A stretch of 64,000 bases of DNA from Escarpia spicata. Taxonomy: Eukaryota > Annelida > Polychaeta > Sabellida > Siboglinidae. The notes beneath the pieces were generated by a model. That model made no database searches, was not told where the DNA came from, and saw only the letters and a list, made by a program, of their open reading frames with translations. Position 1 is the stretch's first letter; each line of letters starts with the position of its first letter. Positions 46,535 through 59,504 of the stretch are shown here, one piece after another. A program made the translations under genes and the position numbers. The stretch covers positions 7,316,661-7,380,660 of the forward strand of contig OZ023210.1 in NCBI GenBank assembly GCA_963995525.1, read 5' to 3'.

Positions 46535-47440
46535 ACTGACAATGTTATTAACATTTGAACGTGAGATACAAACTGCAAAATCGACGATTACGATAAACGA
46601 CATAACCGAAAATGTCCAATCTTCCGTACATCTCTTTGCAGACGACAGCATTATATATCGCAAAATCACATCCGAAACCGACCACGAAATTCTCAAATCT
46701 GACCTGATCAAACTCCAAACATGGTATAATAAATGGCAGATGGAATTTAACATATCTAAATGTGTGCAACTCCCAATAACAAACAAAACCAAACCCAGAC
46801 TACATTCATATTCACTCTTTGGCATACCACTCTCTACCGCCTCTAGTCACACATATTTTGGAATAAAATTAGATTATAAACTAACCTAGGCTAACCATAT
46901 TACTGACATAGCTTCCAAATCTTCAAAAGTCCTAGGCATGATCAAACGAACCCTCGGACCATGCAAACCTGAAGTAAAAGAAACAGCCTATATAACATGC
47001 TAATCCGACCAAAACTCGAGTATGTCTCTCCCGTATGGAACCCACACACTGCCACCCAAATTAAACACCTTGAAAGAGTACAACACTGTGCTGCCAGATT
47101 TGTCAGAAATGACTACAGACGCCAAACAAACGCAGCAGACCTAATAGCCACCCTTGGATGGTCAACTCTTGAACGACGATGCATTATCAAACAAGCCATG
47201 ACATTTTACAAAATATTAAATAACATAATCAACATCACACCCCCACCAGGTCTACTAATACAGTCAAAAAACCGTTCCGCATCAATGCAGCAGTGTTCTC
47301 TTTCTACTCCCGAGCAGTTCGAATCTGGAATATGATTCCACCACCGATTACTGAACTAGAAAGCCCCATAGCGTTTCAAACAGCGATCATGAACCTCCCT
47401 TTCAACACACCCAATCATCTAAAGTGCCTATAAAATAAAC
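46535..47440 (+). mobile_element. 5'-truncated LINE fragment (Jockey/CR1-like), plus strand
   Basis: 46542-46889 carries the reverse transcriptase YxDD-type motif (LFADDSIIYRKI) and thumb-region text (NISKCVQLPI). 46997-47335, in another frame, carries the typical LINE C-terminus (PKLEYVSPVWNPHT, LERVQHCAARFV, WSTLERRCIIKQAMTFYKI). AATAAA lies at about 47435, followed by short A-rich repeats. The 5' half is absent and frames are broken. Confidence 0.85.
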
Positions 47441-48980
47441 AAACAAACTACCCACAACGCATGCGCACAAACAAGCACCATACAACTCCTGCGTGAGCTA
47501 AATTTTGGGCTGTTTGAATTAAATCACCTAAGACCTAAGATTACGAGACAGTGGGCAATAAATGCAATTGCGTCACACAAAGAGTAGTAGTAACGTCATT
47601 TTCGTGATACATCGACGAAACTACTATATAATCACGTATATTTAGACGTATAAGTATATATATTAATGTTGCTTGTACTAAATTTATTTGATTGTTTTCC
47701 TTTTAGTCATTGGCAATGGCGGTATGGGCGGCCTAGCTGGCTGGGCCCTGTTTACTATGGACTAATATCAGCTAACAGTACGACGCTATGCCTATGGCAT
47801 ATACTTATGTCAATGGTAGTGACTATATTATGTCTATGTCGTATATGGTAGTACACTAGTAGTCTAAGTAGGCTTGGGAAAATAGTAATAGTCTAAATGC
47901 ATCATAAATGATTCGTAACGATTATTATTATTGAACCAATATGTACATAATTTATTAACAACAGTAATGTACGTAATAGTAATTTAACAAATTTATTACT
48001 TTTATATAAAAAAATACTATTATGGGACATTAATTTTTTTTAGTTGAATTCAATTGTACGTAGTCTTGGTATTTAATTATTTACAAGGAAAAGAATATTC
48101 CAGTAGTTTCACGAGGTTTTTTATTGTCCCTTCGGTGAGTTTTTGTTATGTTCAGAAAACCACCGCCCCTCAATACCATGGACATTAATGCCCATAACAT
48201 ATATATATTATATAGATAGCTCTTGACCGTTGGCATTGGTTGCATTTGGCAGGTGGTCATTCATTGTATGGCAACTTTTGAAAGTACATTAAAATGATTA
48301 TTGTTAGAAACAATCAGTGCTGACTATTAATACATCTACTATATTTTCAGAACTTGAGGTGTGTCGACACCACATGCAGATGTATGCTTCAAACCTCTTC
48401 AGGTAAACGAGTGTTATCAAATGTGGTTACTCTGTCACCAAACCTGTTATCAAAATTATAAATACAAGCAATGAACAAGTATGTTATAGGCGGATCCAGG
48501 CGGGCCTGGGGACAGGTGTCCCCCTAGACCATAAGAATTTGGCGTGTCTGCAAATCTTTTATAATGGGCCCACGCGACTGTGTCCTCCCAGAGCGTTTGA
48601 AATGTGCCCCAGTTTAGGTGATAATAATAAGCTGAAGTTATGGTTTCTTCCAATATCACCACTCCAGTGGAACGGGTGAAGTTATGGCAGCGTGGTAGCG
48701 ACAACATTTAGACTACACCATTTGGTTTGGCCGCCAGTGGAGGTTTTGGTGCCTCCCATACTCGATTTCTGGATGTGATAGTTTTGTTTGTCTGCATGAG
48801 GATTTTGCAGTAATGTGCTGTCCTCGTTAAATTGCATATTGTTGTTAGAAATGCATGTGAATTAAAGTAAAGACAATGCAAAATAAAAACATTTTACTGA
48901 AACTATTTGATGAGATTGAGTACAAAATAATGAAAAGTACAATACAACTACAGGTACAATCACTGCACTTGATGTGTATA
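47441..48980. other. Anonymous AT-rich DNA
   Basis: No supported gene. A segment near 48486-48520 (GGCGGATCCAGGCGGGCCTG then GGGACAGGTGTCCCC) looks like the end of a dispersed repeat, but I cannot find a partner in the window. Confidence 0.35.
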
Positions 48981-48984
48981 ATGT

Positions 48985-49452
48985 AATAATTTTTAATATC
49001 ACATGCACATAAAATGCAAAACAACAATAGAAACAAAAATTAGGAAGAAGTTGAAAAGATGTCAGGTATATATACAAAACAAACAGATACTTTTATCAAG
49101 ATTCTTTGTTACAAAAAAAACAACACTAGTACACGTGATGTCAAATGCTAGTTGTAGTTTATACATGCCTTGTATGTTTACAACTCACAAAATTAGTGAC
49201 TAAACAATTATGTGTATTAACAACAATTTTTATTATCGCATGCCCATAAAATGTAAACCAATGAGAACAAATTACTTAGGAAAATGTTTAGTTGAACAAA
49301 TGAACTATTATGAATCATAATTTGTTTTAAACAAAGAATTATAATTTATGGTTCTGTTTTAAAAAAACATCAATGATTAGAAAATTCGAATTTTTTTTAG
49401 TTTATGCAATGCTTGGTATGTATGTTTACAACTCGCAAATAATAGTGACTAG
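48985..49452. repeat. Diverged tandem duplication, ~235 bp unit
   Basis: 48985-49201 and 49220-49452 share, in order, AT(A/T)ATC.CATGC.CATAAAATG, an A-rich middle, CTTG(T)ATGT..GTTTACAACTC and AATAGTGACTA-like ends. Identity is moderate with indels. Confidence 0.6.
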
Positions 49453-52400
49453 ACTAGTCAGGGTCATCGCCATGTGACTGAGAATTACATGTACAATCAC
49501 TACATGCTACATTGCTCAGGTTTACTCAGTTGTATGAAGAGTACCGGCTACAGACCGCAATATTTTTGTACGAATAGTCTTCGCATATTAATTTCAGTGT
49601 GGCTGAATGTTTCCCACATAAGTCGAGATGGTGTTCGAATTAACAGGTCTGCCAGGGATTAGAGTTTAAAGCGCTTTGAGCAATCCCGAGGACTGGATAC
49701 TACACCATATCAGTACAGGTGTATAATCATCATGCAAAGTGAAAATGTAATGTAAATTATTTGTGAAAATATAAACCAGTGATCAAAAAGAATAATTTAG
49801 AAATATGAAACGTGGCATGAAAAGTATAATAACAGTCCTCATGATACATAGAGAACTTAAACAAGTAAAATGCTGCTGTCAGTGTATCAACAGATTGCTG
49901 TTGCAAAATGTGAAAAGGCTTTCAATACCATTACTTCATCACAAACTTGTGTTGTTGTACATAACAAGTGCCTGGTGTATGTTGCAAGAACTCAGCTGGC
50001 TGCCACTGACTATCAGCAACACAAAGACAATGAAACCCTACCACTGTAACAATGCCGGATAATTTATGTATTTTGTTATAGACACTGCTAAAAGTTAAAG
50101 TTGAATTGAATACAAATACCGTGTATTATTGACTTTTGATAAATGTGTCATCACATATAAAATATAATACATGTCAGAGCCATGCTAATTGTCACTTTAT
50201 CTCCGGTATAGGTAGATGCAGATGTACAGCAAATTGTCAGGAGGCTGGTATGCAGTACCATCGAAGACAGCGAACACATACAGTGATGTCATCGATATCC
50301 AAACCGATGTAGTTCACCGAAGAATGCTCGACACTGATCCTGTCTCACGAGCTAGTCAGGCGTCACCATATTCGTATATCGAGCAACCTGCATTCTACAT
50401 TGGTTTTTAGTGTACACCCCATCGGCACTGGGGAATCTGTCACGGATGCAACACACGACACAATTGGGATCAGTCGGTGGACATTCACATGACAAACCAT
50501 TAATATGCATCATGCTGCATGGCTGTAGAATCTTGTCCGAGATCCTGGACAAATACAGCTGCCCAGTATGCCATATTAACTTAGAGAACTAGTGATACTA
50601 AGCACACTAGTCCAATCTCCTGTAAAGAAAAGCATATATTCAGTAAACAAAAACGGTATTATTGTAGTGTTGGTAGTAAATAATTATAGAATGTTCATTC
50701 TCATAATCAATAAATGTAAAATAATGTTTCATGTGTGACCTGCAGCATTTCACAAGAAAAACTACTACTACAGCTGCATCTATACATGTTGATATCTTAG
50801 GAACAGTCAGTGTTTACCGGAGTTATTCCAGAGGAGGGAGAGGGTGGATTGATACAGCATGCAGACATTAGTAGAATGTGCTCTTTTTCAAAACGGTTAA
50901 CAATTTTAACTAGTTTTTCTTTATAAGGTGTTCATTGTCATTACATGAATTAAAAAAATTTCAATTTCATTTCTGTGATGCCTGATCTTAGACAATATTA
51001 TAGACTGATTTTAATTCTGCTAATCAGTAAAGCATCAGTAAAGAACATTTATATGTTTTGTTTTGTTTTCAGTATACAAATTCATGTCAGTGTCTGCCAT
51101 GTGTAACTACTACACATATTCATGTTTGACATTTTAAGGTTCTGCCTGAAGTTGAATGGTCAAGGTGAAAGTTGGAAATTACAAAATGAGGTGTTATTGT
51201 GATGCTAACAGTACTAGCCAAGTATTCAAAGGTTCATAACATGTATGTTTACCTTCTTCAAAAATGAACAATTTATTTTATAAACTTATTTCTGAGTCAT
51301 CGCCGTATGCTAAATACTTTTAAAGGTGTATTAATATGTCTGTGGGTATAATATAAGTGCAGAAGTCAACTTAGTTTTCCACGTCCAAGACGCTATTATT
51401 AAAATGTGTATGAAAACAAATATATATGTAAATGTGCACACTAACATTTTTTGATAACTTATATGTGGTTGATTGTTATAAATTTGAAATTACCTGGATT
51501 GATCAAATGTGGGCCTCCCGCAGACTATGTATCATCCCTGTGTCTGCCTGACCCAGGTGACCGCCTTAGCTCCTCTTCTGCCTCCTCTCATTCCCATTCT
51601 TGGGTTGCAGTGAGGCCTCTAGCGACATCATAACTTAAGTTACGTATTATGCATTCATATATTGCTGTGGTGAGAATATATACACATATTGGTAAATACA
51701 CAAGAGTAGCTGGCATATGTCAGTTGAAAGTATCACAGGATACCAATTACATAAATTATAGCCAGGAACCAAGGACCACAACGGAAACAAGTGCGAGCAT
51801 TATCTTGTTTAATCCTTATATATGGTGTACTTTAACTGTATTTATATTTTATGTATTTACACGTTTACATTTTTATATTTAATACAATCATCATCACCAT
51901 CATGGTCGTCAATATAACAAATCTCAATTATTTTGCATAAACTACAATGCAAATCAACAACATTCTGCAGTAATAGTATCAAAATATGCGTCACAAAACA
52001 CTGTTTTAATAATTATGATCACCAATATAATACTTCCGTGTTTGACGTTCTGTTGCACGAAATTACGGATGCTCCCTGACTAAGTTACTAACTTGCACGA
52101 TCAACAGGGGCCTATTGCCAACCCAATGTTATTTGTAATTTCGCAGCCTCACGTCATCTATTCTCTACATGTATTGTCGCAATAACATAGTTTATTACCA
52201 AGATCCTACGTAACCAAATACAAATTACTATGCATATCAAATAGTATGCTCGTTGACACAGCTTCTGACTGAATCTGTGGCTGATAATATGGTCATGGAC
52301 CTGGTGACTGGCTTAGACAGTCTTAGACTTAGAGTTAGACTGCCTCGAGTCGAGTGTTGACGTTCGCAAGTTGCAATTCTCGTTGAATTAATACGCGGCT

Positions 52401-52940
52401 ACGCGTTCTTGTTGCTAAATGCGATAGTGTAGTATACGTACCTTCGTACAACCACTTTGGAATCTTCATCTTGATACACCAAAGCACGTGTATGTTGTTA
52501 TTGTTTTCGAATGCGTGGGATGCCGATCTCGCGTAAAGCACGTGACCGAAATAGCGCAGGAGGTCGACAGCGCAATTGGCTTTCCCCAGCTATACCCGGT
52601 GTAACGACAAATCTTGTTTTTTGACGATTAAACAAACAAGTACGCATTTTTTATTAAACCGACTGTGCACACTAGTTAAACTATTCACACATTACACATC
52701 TGGACCTAAAAGAACCGGATTGGCGATGGGCAAACGAATTGGTTGAGGACCTTTAAAGAGTGTATATACAGTAAACTGGAATTCTAATAATCTGCCTTAA
52801 GCTTTAAGGACGTTCAGGAGAAGGTCTGATTATATACATTCACTTGTTGATAAAGATAAGACAATCAAGGTGCACTACTTCCTGTCATGGGTCGGAGAAG
52901 ATGGGAGACATTTAACAAGATTTCCATCCAGAAAATTAAC
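49453..52940. other. Anonymous DNA with no supported gene
   Basis: Short open frames (49805-50062, 50216-50410, 50410-50592) abut one another around 50.2-50.6 kb and could be exon remnants, but I recognise no domain or splice-consistent join. The rest is AT-rich and featureless at this resolution. Confidence 0.35.
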
Positions 52941-52949
52941 TCTAGATGG

Positions 52950-54775
52950 TAGGTGGACAAGGAAGCCTTTCGGCTTATCGAGAGTCCAATACTTGTTATC
53001 TACGTGTTTCCCGCCCTTTTAAGGTATGTGTCAATTTTATTTTTAAACATATTCACGCTACCAACGCCAACACAATCAGGAGACAATCTGTTCCATTCAT
53101 TTACAGTTCTTTGTGAGAATGAGAACTTTCTTATATCTAATCTACACTGCTTCTTTACTAATGAAACTTCATGTCCTCTGGTCCTTCTATTTTGTTTAAC
53201 CGAAAACAAAAATATTTCTATCAATATGTTCATAATCATTCAATATTTTAAACTCTTCTAACTGATCTACACTCAATCTCCTGGTTTCTAGTGTTGTTAA
53301 ACCTCTTTTCTAGGCGTATTTCGAAACTAAGATCCCTCAGTTTAGGTATCATTTTAGTTGTTCTCCTCTGTACTCTTTCTAGCATATTTATATATGTCCT
53401 TCCTGCGATATGGCCTCCACGCTTGAATACAATATTCTAAATGAGGCCTAACTATTGTTTTGTACAGTGGTATTATTAACTCTTTTTCATTATACGTTAT
53501 GTTTCGCCTAATTAATCCAAGGATTTGATTTCCCTTTGAAGCGGCAATGCCATGCTGTTCTGAAACCTTCATATCAGCACTAATGGTTAACCCTAAGTCC
53601 TTTTCTTTTACAGTAGTAATTAGTACAGATCCTCCAATAGTATAGTGTACATCTTCATTCCCATGTCCGGTGAGGAGGCATTTACATTTTCCAAAATTGA
53701 ACAACATTTGCCATTGCTTAAACCAAGATCATCTTCTAAATGCTGTTTATCTCCATCACTTTTAATCCTTCTAAACAATTTTGTATCATCCGAATAATTT
53801 TATAATCACTGACGTTAAACTCAATGGTTTGTAGTTCTCTGATTTGTTTCTGGAACATGTTTTTAATCTTCTTTCCATTCTAAAGGAACCATTCCCTCTT
53901 CTAATGACAAGTTGAAAACTGTGCCAAGTGGTATGCCAATTCGTTTTACAATTTCTAATAGTAGTTTGGGCGGAATCCCATCCACTGCAGGTGATTTATT
54001 ATCCTTCATAGCCCTAATTTTCTTAGCTACAATTTCCGGGGTTACAATTAACTGTCCTAAATAATCTGATTCTGCCACCTTGAACTTAGCCTCTGGTACT
54101 GGCAGTGAACAAATATCTTCCCTGTAAACACTGGATTAAAATATTCATTCAGGTCTTCTGCCATTAAGAATCCCTCTGATATTATATTTCCAGCACTATT
54201 TTCTAGAGGACCGAACCGAATTTCAGTTATAGCTTGGTTTAGTGCTTCTTTATAAATGTTGTAGTCTTCGTCATTTCCAGTACGTCTATATGACTTACAC
54301 ATCTTTTGTTTGTACTTATTTTTTCTAATGGCTTCTTTCGATAAGTATTTCTTTCTGGACCGTTTGTTTCTTGATTTTTCAAGGGAACAAATGTATTGAC
54401 GATGCACTCTATTTCACTCTTTAAGATATTCCAGCATTCTGTTGCTGTCTTTTTCTTCAGTGTGTTGTTCCAGTCTATCTTTGCTAAACATTTCCTCATT
54501 TCCTTATTTCTTCCTTTGTGGAAATTTCTCCTGAACTGCTTTTTATTTTTATTTCTGATTTTACTTTGATGATAAAATGTGTCTGGTTGTGATCACTACT
54601 TCCCAGTGGCTCACATAATTTGATGTTGTCAACCAATTAATTCTGTGAGGACAAAACGATGTCTAACATATTCTCACCCCTGGTTGGCTCTAGCACATGT
54701 TGAGAAAGGAAAATATTTTGTACTATATCTAAAAATTGTGGTCCGCATGTCTGATTTAAAACGTTCCTAGTGAAG
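52950..54775 (-). mobile_element. Decayed LINE (non-LTR retrotransposon), internally deleted
   Basis: Minus-strand pieces run in order: endonuclease C-terminus near 54775-54600 (LEPTRGENMLDIV), linker 54499-54239, the RT N-terminal block 54078-53863 (KIRAMKDNKSPAVDGIPPKL), then 53707-53354 (KDLGLTISADMKVSEQHG, YKTIVRPHLEYCIQAWRPY) and the C-terminal tail 53239-53000 (FSFSQRTVNEWNRLSPDCV). The central RT palm, including the catalytic DD, is missing between about 53863 and 53707. Non-functional. Confidence 0.85.
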
Positions 54776-55149
54776 AAAGATATTGGGGAAAGAGTTCAAG
54801 GTGTGGCAAGGTAGGTAAGAATATACTTGGCGTTATTCTCATTCAGTTGAGAGACTTTATGATACAGTGCTGCTCTGTACGGCTTACGTAAGGCGCTCAT
54901 TAAAAACAGATAGACGCTAAGTAAAAACAGTTGACCGAGGACGAGAGATAAGTCACTCTCCTGGGGAATTTCTTATCGCGAACGTCCAGGAATTAAGAGC
55001 GCATGACTCCATTGTCTACTCTGTCACGTGTACGATGCCTGGAGGGGCTGTTTACGTATATTAATCTAGCCTAAATCTAGTCGGACATAACAATCTCTGG
55101 TTCTCTGCCGATCGAACACCTACACACCGACTCCTGAACGAGCAACAAG
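54776..55149. other. Left flank of viral copy B
   Basis: GC content rises through this stretch toward the viral block. I see no terminal inverted repeat typical of a complete Polinton, so the virus boundary is not fixed. Confidence 0.35.
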
Positions 55150-55320
55150 ATGGCGACCGCTAACTACAAGACAAGCCCCGAGAGTATGAAGTGGGCAGTG
55201 TCCCATTTCACGTATACAACGCATGCGCCGGGTTGGTCACGTGAGACTATACCACGAGTGAAAGCGAGTCTGCGCGCTCGTGGTATATCGCTGCTGGACG
55301 AAGGCGATGACGATAATTAA
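55150..55320 (+). CDS. 56 aa hypothetical protein upstream of viral copy B
   Basis: It starts in good context (CAAGATGG): MATANYKTSPESMKWAVSHF. It has an aromatic/Thr-rich centre (TYTTHAPGW), a basic helix (RVKASLRARG) and an acidic end (DEGDDDN) before TAA. Composition and length look like a compact single-domain protein. GC-rich codon use resembles the viral block rather than the host. It is 330 bp upstream of the polymerase promoter on the same strand. Family not recognised; it may be a small viral early gene or an exon. Confidence 0.4.
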   Translation: MATANYKTSPESMKWAVSHFTYTTHAPGWSRETIPRVKASLRARGISLLDEGDDDN

Positions 55321-55408
55321 ACAAAACAAAGTGTCACGTGTACTCATCGTTGTTGTTGTGTTTGACAGTCCGATGGCAGTGGGCTAGGACGAATCCGTGA
55401 TGCGTACA

Positions 55409-55446
55409 CGGAGGAGGAGGAGGAGGAGGAGTAGGAGGAGGAGGAG
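55409..55446. repeat. (GGA)n microsatellite
   Basis: GGA repeats with one TAG interruption, just upstream of the viral promoter. Confidence 0.9.
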
Positions 55447-55575
55447 ACGTGGGCGTCCAAACACTGACTTATATCAAACCTTCGTCACCTTCTAACACCT
55501 CTATCCAATCGTGCATACATCAGTTTGTACGTAGCTACGCCCCCTCTGTCCACACGCTGACATATCTGCACGCTT

Positions 55576-55604
55576 ATATGACGTCACGCAGTGGTTGCTA
55601 TATA
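55576..55604 (+). promoter_or_regulatory. Viral polymerase promoter: CRE site plus TATA box
   Basis: A perfect palindromic CRE, TGACGTCA (about 55579-55586), is followed about 12 bp later by CTATATAG (about 55598-55605). The ATG of the zinc-finger/PolB gene is at 55654, about 50 bp downstream. A CREB/ATF site next to a TATA box recalls adenovirus early promoters; recruitment of host factors is inferred. Confidence 0.55.
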
Positions 55605-55653
55605 GAAACATGCAAGGATCTCTCACCCTTCAGTTGTAGGTAGATACAGCACG

Positions 55654-58410
55654 ATGAAGCAACACTGTTGCCACTGTTGCCACTGCGGAATCGTCCTCCA
55701 TACATACGACGACTTACAACGTCACATAGACCTGACTCATTCATCACCGTCGATCCGGTCACTTCAAGTTGACGACCATGCCTACAGCAAGCCACCAGCA
55801 CGAGTGGCGTCATCTATCGAAACACTATGCACCGCTGTCCGACATGTGCAAGAGAGTTCGCGAGATGATGTCACCTGTTACGTCACATGAGGAGGTGTGG
55901 CAGGGTACCCTCACTGATAAGCGATACACACCTCTGTGAGAGTTGTGCACGTGAGTTCACGAGACGTGACAGCTTGTTACGTCATACCAAGACGGTATGT
56001 AGCAGACGTGTAGAGGTGACCGACCCACCGCTACACAAGCGAGCGAGACGCGAAGAGCGGCCACGTGTTAGCAACGACGACGACGACGACGATCCCATAG
56101 TTCCTCTGCTACGACTCCCATTCGCCGACACTCTGTCGAGGGAACTTCGAGACTTCGTTCGAGACCACTGGTCGGCCATCCGAACGTGACCAGAGGACCC
56201 TTTCAATCCAGGTACAATTACAGAGTGTCGACACCGGACACGTCTGCTCTAGAACCGAGACTGAAAAGCATATTCCGCGAACAGACGCACGCGTTCATGA
56301 TTAACCTTAGTTACGGTTTCGTGCTGAGGAACAAGATCACTAAACAGATATTACCATTCGTCCTGCAACTGTTGTGGACGTTACCTGGATGAACCGTGTC
56401 TTATTACCAACTCCGAAGACTTTGATGATGCATTTCTGGAGCGTGTCCGAGAAACAGACGTGTTGCAGTAGGTGATTAATCAACGTCCGGACAGTCAATG
56501 GATATGCGAGGTGGTCACGAATGTCACCTTCTTCGTCAACCACATCGTAGACCATCCGATAGGATGTGTGGACATCACACTTCCGAGGTACATCAAAAGG
56601 AACAAAGCCGTCATCGGATTTGAAAGAGAACTCAACCATATAACAAGAGGTACACCGACAATCTATGTCTCTTCCGATGTCGGGTTCTGCATCGTGAGTT
56701 TGACCGACGTCACCCGGAAGCCACTGTGAAGGAACTCTACGAGAAGTACGACCGAGACGGAGTGGCTATGAAAGACTTTAACGGAGTGACGATGGACGAC
56801 CTCTACCCCGTCGAGACCACCTTTGAAACCAACGTGCGCGTCTACACACTCGTCGAACCGGAGGAAGAAGAGGGTGGAAAGGCGACTGACGAATTCGTCC
56901 GCCGTTCTTTGTGTCACTATACCGACACGTTGTACGTCAATCTCCACGAGACACATATTTCCTACATACAATACATGAACATGTACTGTCACTCGTATCG
57001 ATGTAGGAAGTGTGGCCAGTCGTTATGGAAAGACGCATCCAAGCTAGAGAGGCACTAGCGCACGTGTACGGGAGGCGTTCGAAGGATCTATCCGGCGGCG
57101 TCTACCATCCGTCGCCGACAGTCTTTCAGCGTTTGAACGACGAACACATTCGTGATCCCGAGTGGTTGCACTACTATCCCTATCGTGCCACATTGGACTT
57201 CGAATCCTGGTTCGATACGTCACAGTTTCCATCGGACTGCACCAAGGCCCATTGGGTAGTTCGTCATGTACCGTTGAGTGTGTCTCTGGCGAGTAACGTA
57301 CCCGGATTCGAACAAGTGCAATGTCTTATCACGGAAGGCAATAGCAACAAGTTGGTGTCCGACATTATGTCCATCCTTCAGTCTATGAGCTATGCTGCCT
57401 ACGAAGCCATCAAATACGATTACGAGAGCGTGTTTCACCAACTCGCGGAAGAGATGGCGAGTTGGGATGAACAGGAGGCACATGCACACACAGCGGAGGA
57501 CAAAGAGTCTCGGTGACAACCGACCAATCCCTACAAATCACTCATGGGTCAATTGTACGGTTGGCTTCATCGGTTGCCCGTCATCGGATTCTACTCGGGC
57601 AGGTACGATCTGAACGTCGTCAACCAGTTCCTGGTACCCTACTATTTGTCCACGAAAGAAACAGAGAAAGAAGAGGAAGACAATGAGGAGGATGACGGAG
57701 CATTTCATGTGATCAAACGTGGCAATACGTTTATATGTCTATCGACGAAGGATCTGAAATTCCTCGACATGACTCATTATAACGCCCCGGGATTCTCGTA
57801 CGATAAGTACATGAAAGCGTAAGGTCGCGAGATCACGAAAGGTAATTTCCCTTACGAATACATGGACAGCTTGGAGAGACTCGACGACACCGCTCTGCCT
57901 ACCAAAGAGGCCTTCTTCAGTCGACTAAAGAACAAAGGTATATCCGATGAGGACAGGGACGTTGGGCACTTCTTGGAGGCCATCGCCAAACAGTTTGCCT
58001 TCTACCGGAAACGCGGTCTCGACATAGTCAAACAAGGCATCACTATACCCCGTTTGACCTTGACCTACCTGTTCAACTCGGCAAACTGATGGTGGACGGT
58101 TGGTGCAGCGAAACAAAGAGGGCCTATTAGTTTCACGGATGCTTCTATCACGGCTGTCCGTGCACCGGTCGTGAGGTCAACGAGGTCAATGGGAAACCCA
58201 TGGCTCAACTGCTCGCCGAAACGCTAAAGAACATGGCCTACCTTCGTCACTTTGTCAGGGTCGTCGAGTTGTGGGAATGCGAGTGGAAGATCACGAGACG
58301 CGATCCGTGTGTGAAACTGTTTCTGGACGCCACCTTTCCCCGTCGACACGAGCGCTGGAAAATGACGTCACAACAGATCCGTCACAAACAAAACTGCATG
58401 ACTTGGCACG
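55654..58410 (+). pseudogene. Zinc-finger/protein-primed DNA polymerase B, multiply broken (copy B)
   Basis: It starts MKQHCCHCCHCGIVLHTYDD with a C2H2 finger. A second finger (CPTCAREFA, near 55833) and a third C2HC finger (CESCAREFTRRDSLLRH, near 55938) follow in other frames. Next come an acidic Asp run, a polymerase N-terminal region (56472-56729, then 56726-57058), exonuclease motif I (DFESWF, near 57196), and motif II as GFYSGRYDLN, where the motif II Asn is replaced by Tyr. Breaks include stops at 57056, 57514, 57820 and 58128, several frameshifts, and a ~390 bp deletion at about 58077 that removes polymerase motif A. The palm and thumb are absent, as in copy A. This copy preserves the N-terminal finger region that copy A lost. 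Non-functional. Confidence 0.85.
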
Positions 58411-58510
58411 GAGAGGCGTGCCGGCGGAGGCGGCGGCAACTGAGGCGCCGACCCCGCCGGCACGCCTCTCCCCGCCCCCGTATATTGCCAGAGGCGGGGG
58501 CGGGAGGTAT
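58411..58510. repeat. Two adjacent GC-rich hairpins (copy B)
   Basis: 58411-58427 and 58454-58470 are exact 17 bp reverse complements (GAGAGGCGTGCCGGCGG), with a 26 nt loop. A second C-rich/G-rich hairpin follows immediately, as in copy A at 17277-17311. Confidence 0.8.
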
Positions 58511-58796
58511 AGAAGCGGATGTCGTCGACAACATTCCGAAGGCGCTGCGACCCAAAGCCAGACGACTGATGGAACGACTCAAACGAGACGTCGCGTGGAG
58601 TGTGCTCGGAAAGCTCATGAACAAAGGAGTAGCGGTACCCGGAAGTAACGTGGTGGATCTCGTGAACGATCAGTTGCGCGCGAGTAAAACTGTCGGAGAT
58701 CCGACTGGATGGCAGGTGTTTGCGCAACAACTCGGCGACATGAATCTATCCATGGAGTTGGTGAGTAACGAAGCCAGGAAACTACACATTCAATAG
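58511..58796 (+). CDS. Conserved small Polinton-adintovirus protein (PGSNVVDLVND family), open frame (copy B)
   Basis: The recognisable part runs from IEADVVDNIPKALRPKARRL to EARKLHIQ, with PGSNVVDLVNDQLRA in the middle; about 90 aa. Its frame is continuous upstream to ATG 58200, through the hairpins and into the polymerase fragment WECEWKITRRDPCVKLF, so a 198-codon fused frame exists. That fusion is a by-product of the polymerase deletion, and the true start is not visible. The family recurs between replication and capsid genes of these elements; its role is unknown. Confidence 0.5.
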
Positions 58797-58862
58797 GCGC
58801 AAAAGAAGAGTGCTGTGGCGCCAATTGGGTGCGATTAGCATCGACTATATCATCCGTACATC

Positions 58863-59182
58863 ATGGCCCGCCGTCCCAAACAGATGAAGGGAGTCTACTT
58901 CGACCTCGCCAAGGTGGGGAGTTACGGGGAATCGAATCTTTGCGCCGAGACGCCTTCCGATCTATCCAGCGTGAATCGAGAAAGGTCGTCGAACAATGGC
59001 TATCGGGACAGGACGCCTATACCCTATACAATCCGTGTCGGCGGCAACGCGTGGTCGTCTGAGTCCGGAATCAACAGTGGCAGGCTGATCTCGTCGACAT
59101 GTCCAGTCTGAAAAGAGACAACGACGGTACGACGTTCCTACTCACAGCGATCGACGTCTTCCCGAAAGTCGCCCGATGCGTT
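58863..59182 (+). pseudogene. Integrase remnant (copy B)
   Basis: It starts MARRPKQMKGVYFDLAKVGS, continues in another frame with LRRDAFRSIQRESRKVVEQW, and then has MSSLKRDNDGTTFLLTAIDV from 59099 in a third segment. Only the N-terminal region and the first strand of the core survive. As in copy A, it then runs into a fragment of the next gene, so the integrase core and C-terminal domain were lost before duplication. Confidence 0.65.
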
Positions 59183-59504
59183 TCGCTGGACGGACTGTAC
59201 ACGGACGTCGTGGAGTCACGTATCGTCGGCGACAGTCTCGCACCGTTGTTGCCGGAACGGGACCAGCGTGTCCAAGAGTTTCGATAATGTCCAATACGTC
59301 CCTCTCTTGTGTGAAGAGTTTGGTACTATCGAGATCGATATAATAGACGACACCGGAATACGCGTGCCATTCGAAGTCGGTAAGGTGACGGTGACACTTC
59401 ATTACGGACGGCACTGTTCTATAGATGAATTACAACGACTACAACACTCGAACATAAGAACGGCCGCCAAACATCGCGTCACCCCGCCGATAGGGACACG
59501 ATGA
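59183..59504 (+). pseudogene. C-terminal remnant of a conserved viral structural-type gene (copy B)
   Basis: GLYTDVVESRIVGDSLAPLL (about 59193) is followed in another frame by NVQYVPLLCEEFGTIEIDII (about 59280) and DDTGIRVPFEVGKVTVTLHY. The frame 59268-59504 ends at a stop overlapping the ATG of the basic protein. Its identity is as uncertain as in copy A. Confidence 0.5.

Noticed and set aside
50216..50592. Adjacent 60-64 codon frames as a gene
   Set aside because: No domain, splice-consistent structure or compositional signal was found. They are left as anonymous DNA.
58200..58796. 198-codon fused polymerase/small protein as a genuine chimeric gene
   Set aside because: The fusion follows from the polymerase deletion and passes through GC hairpins. 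The first part is only a fragment of the broken polymerase, and copy A is frameshifted in the same span.
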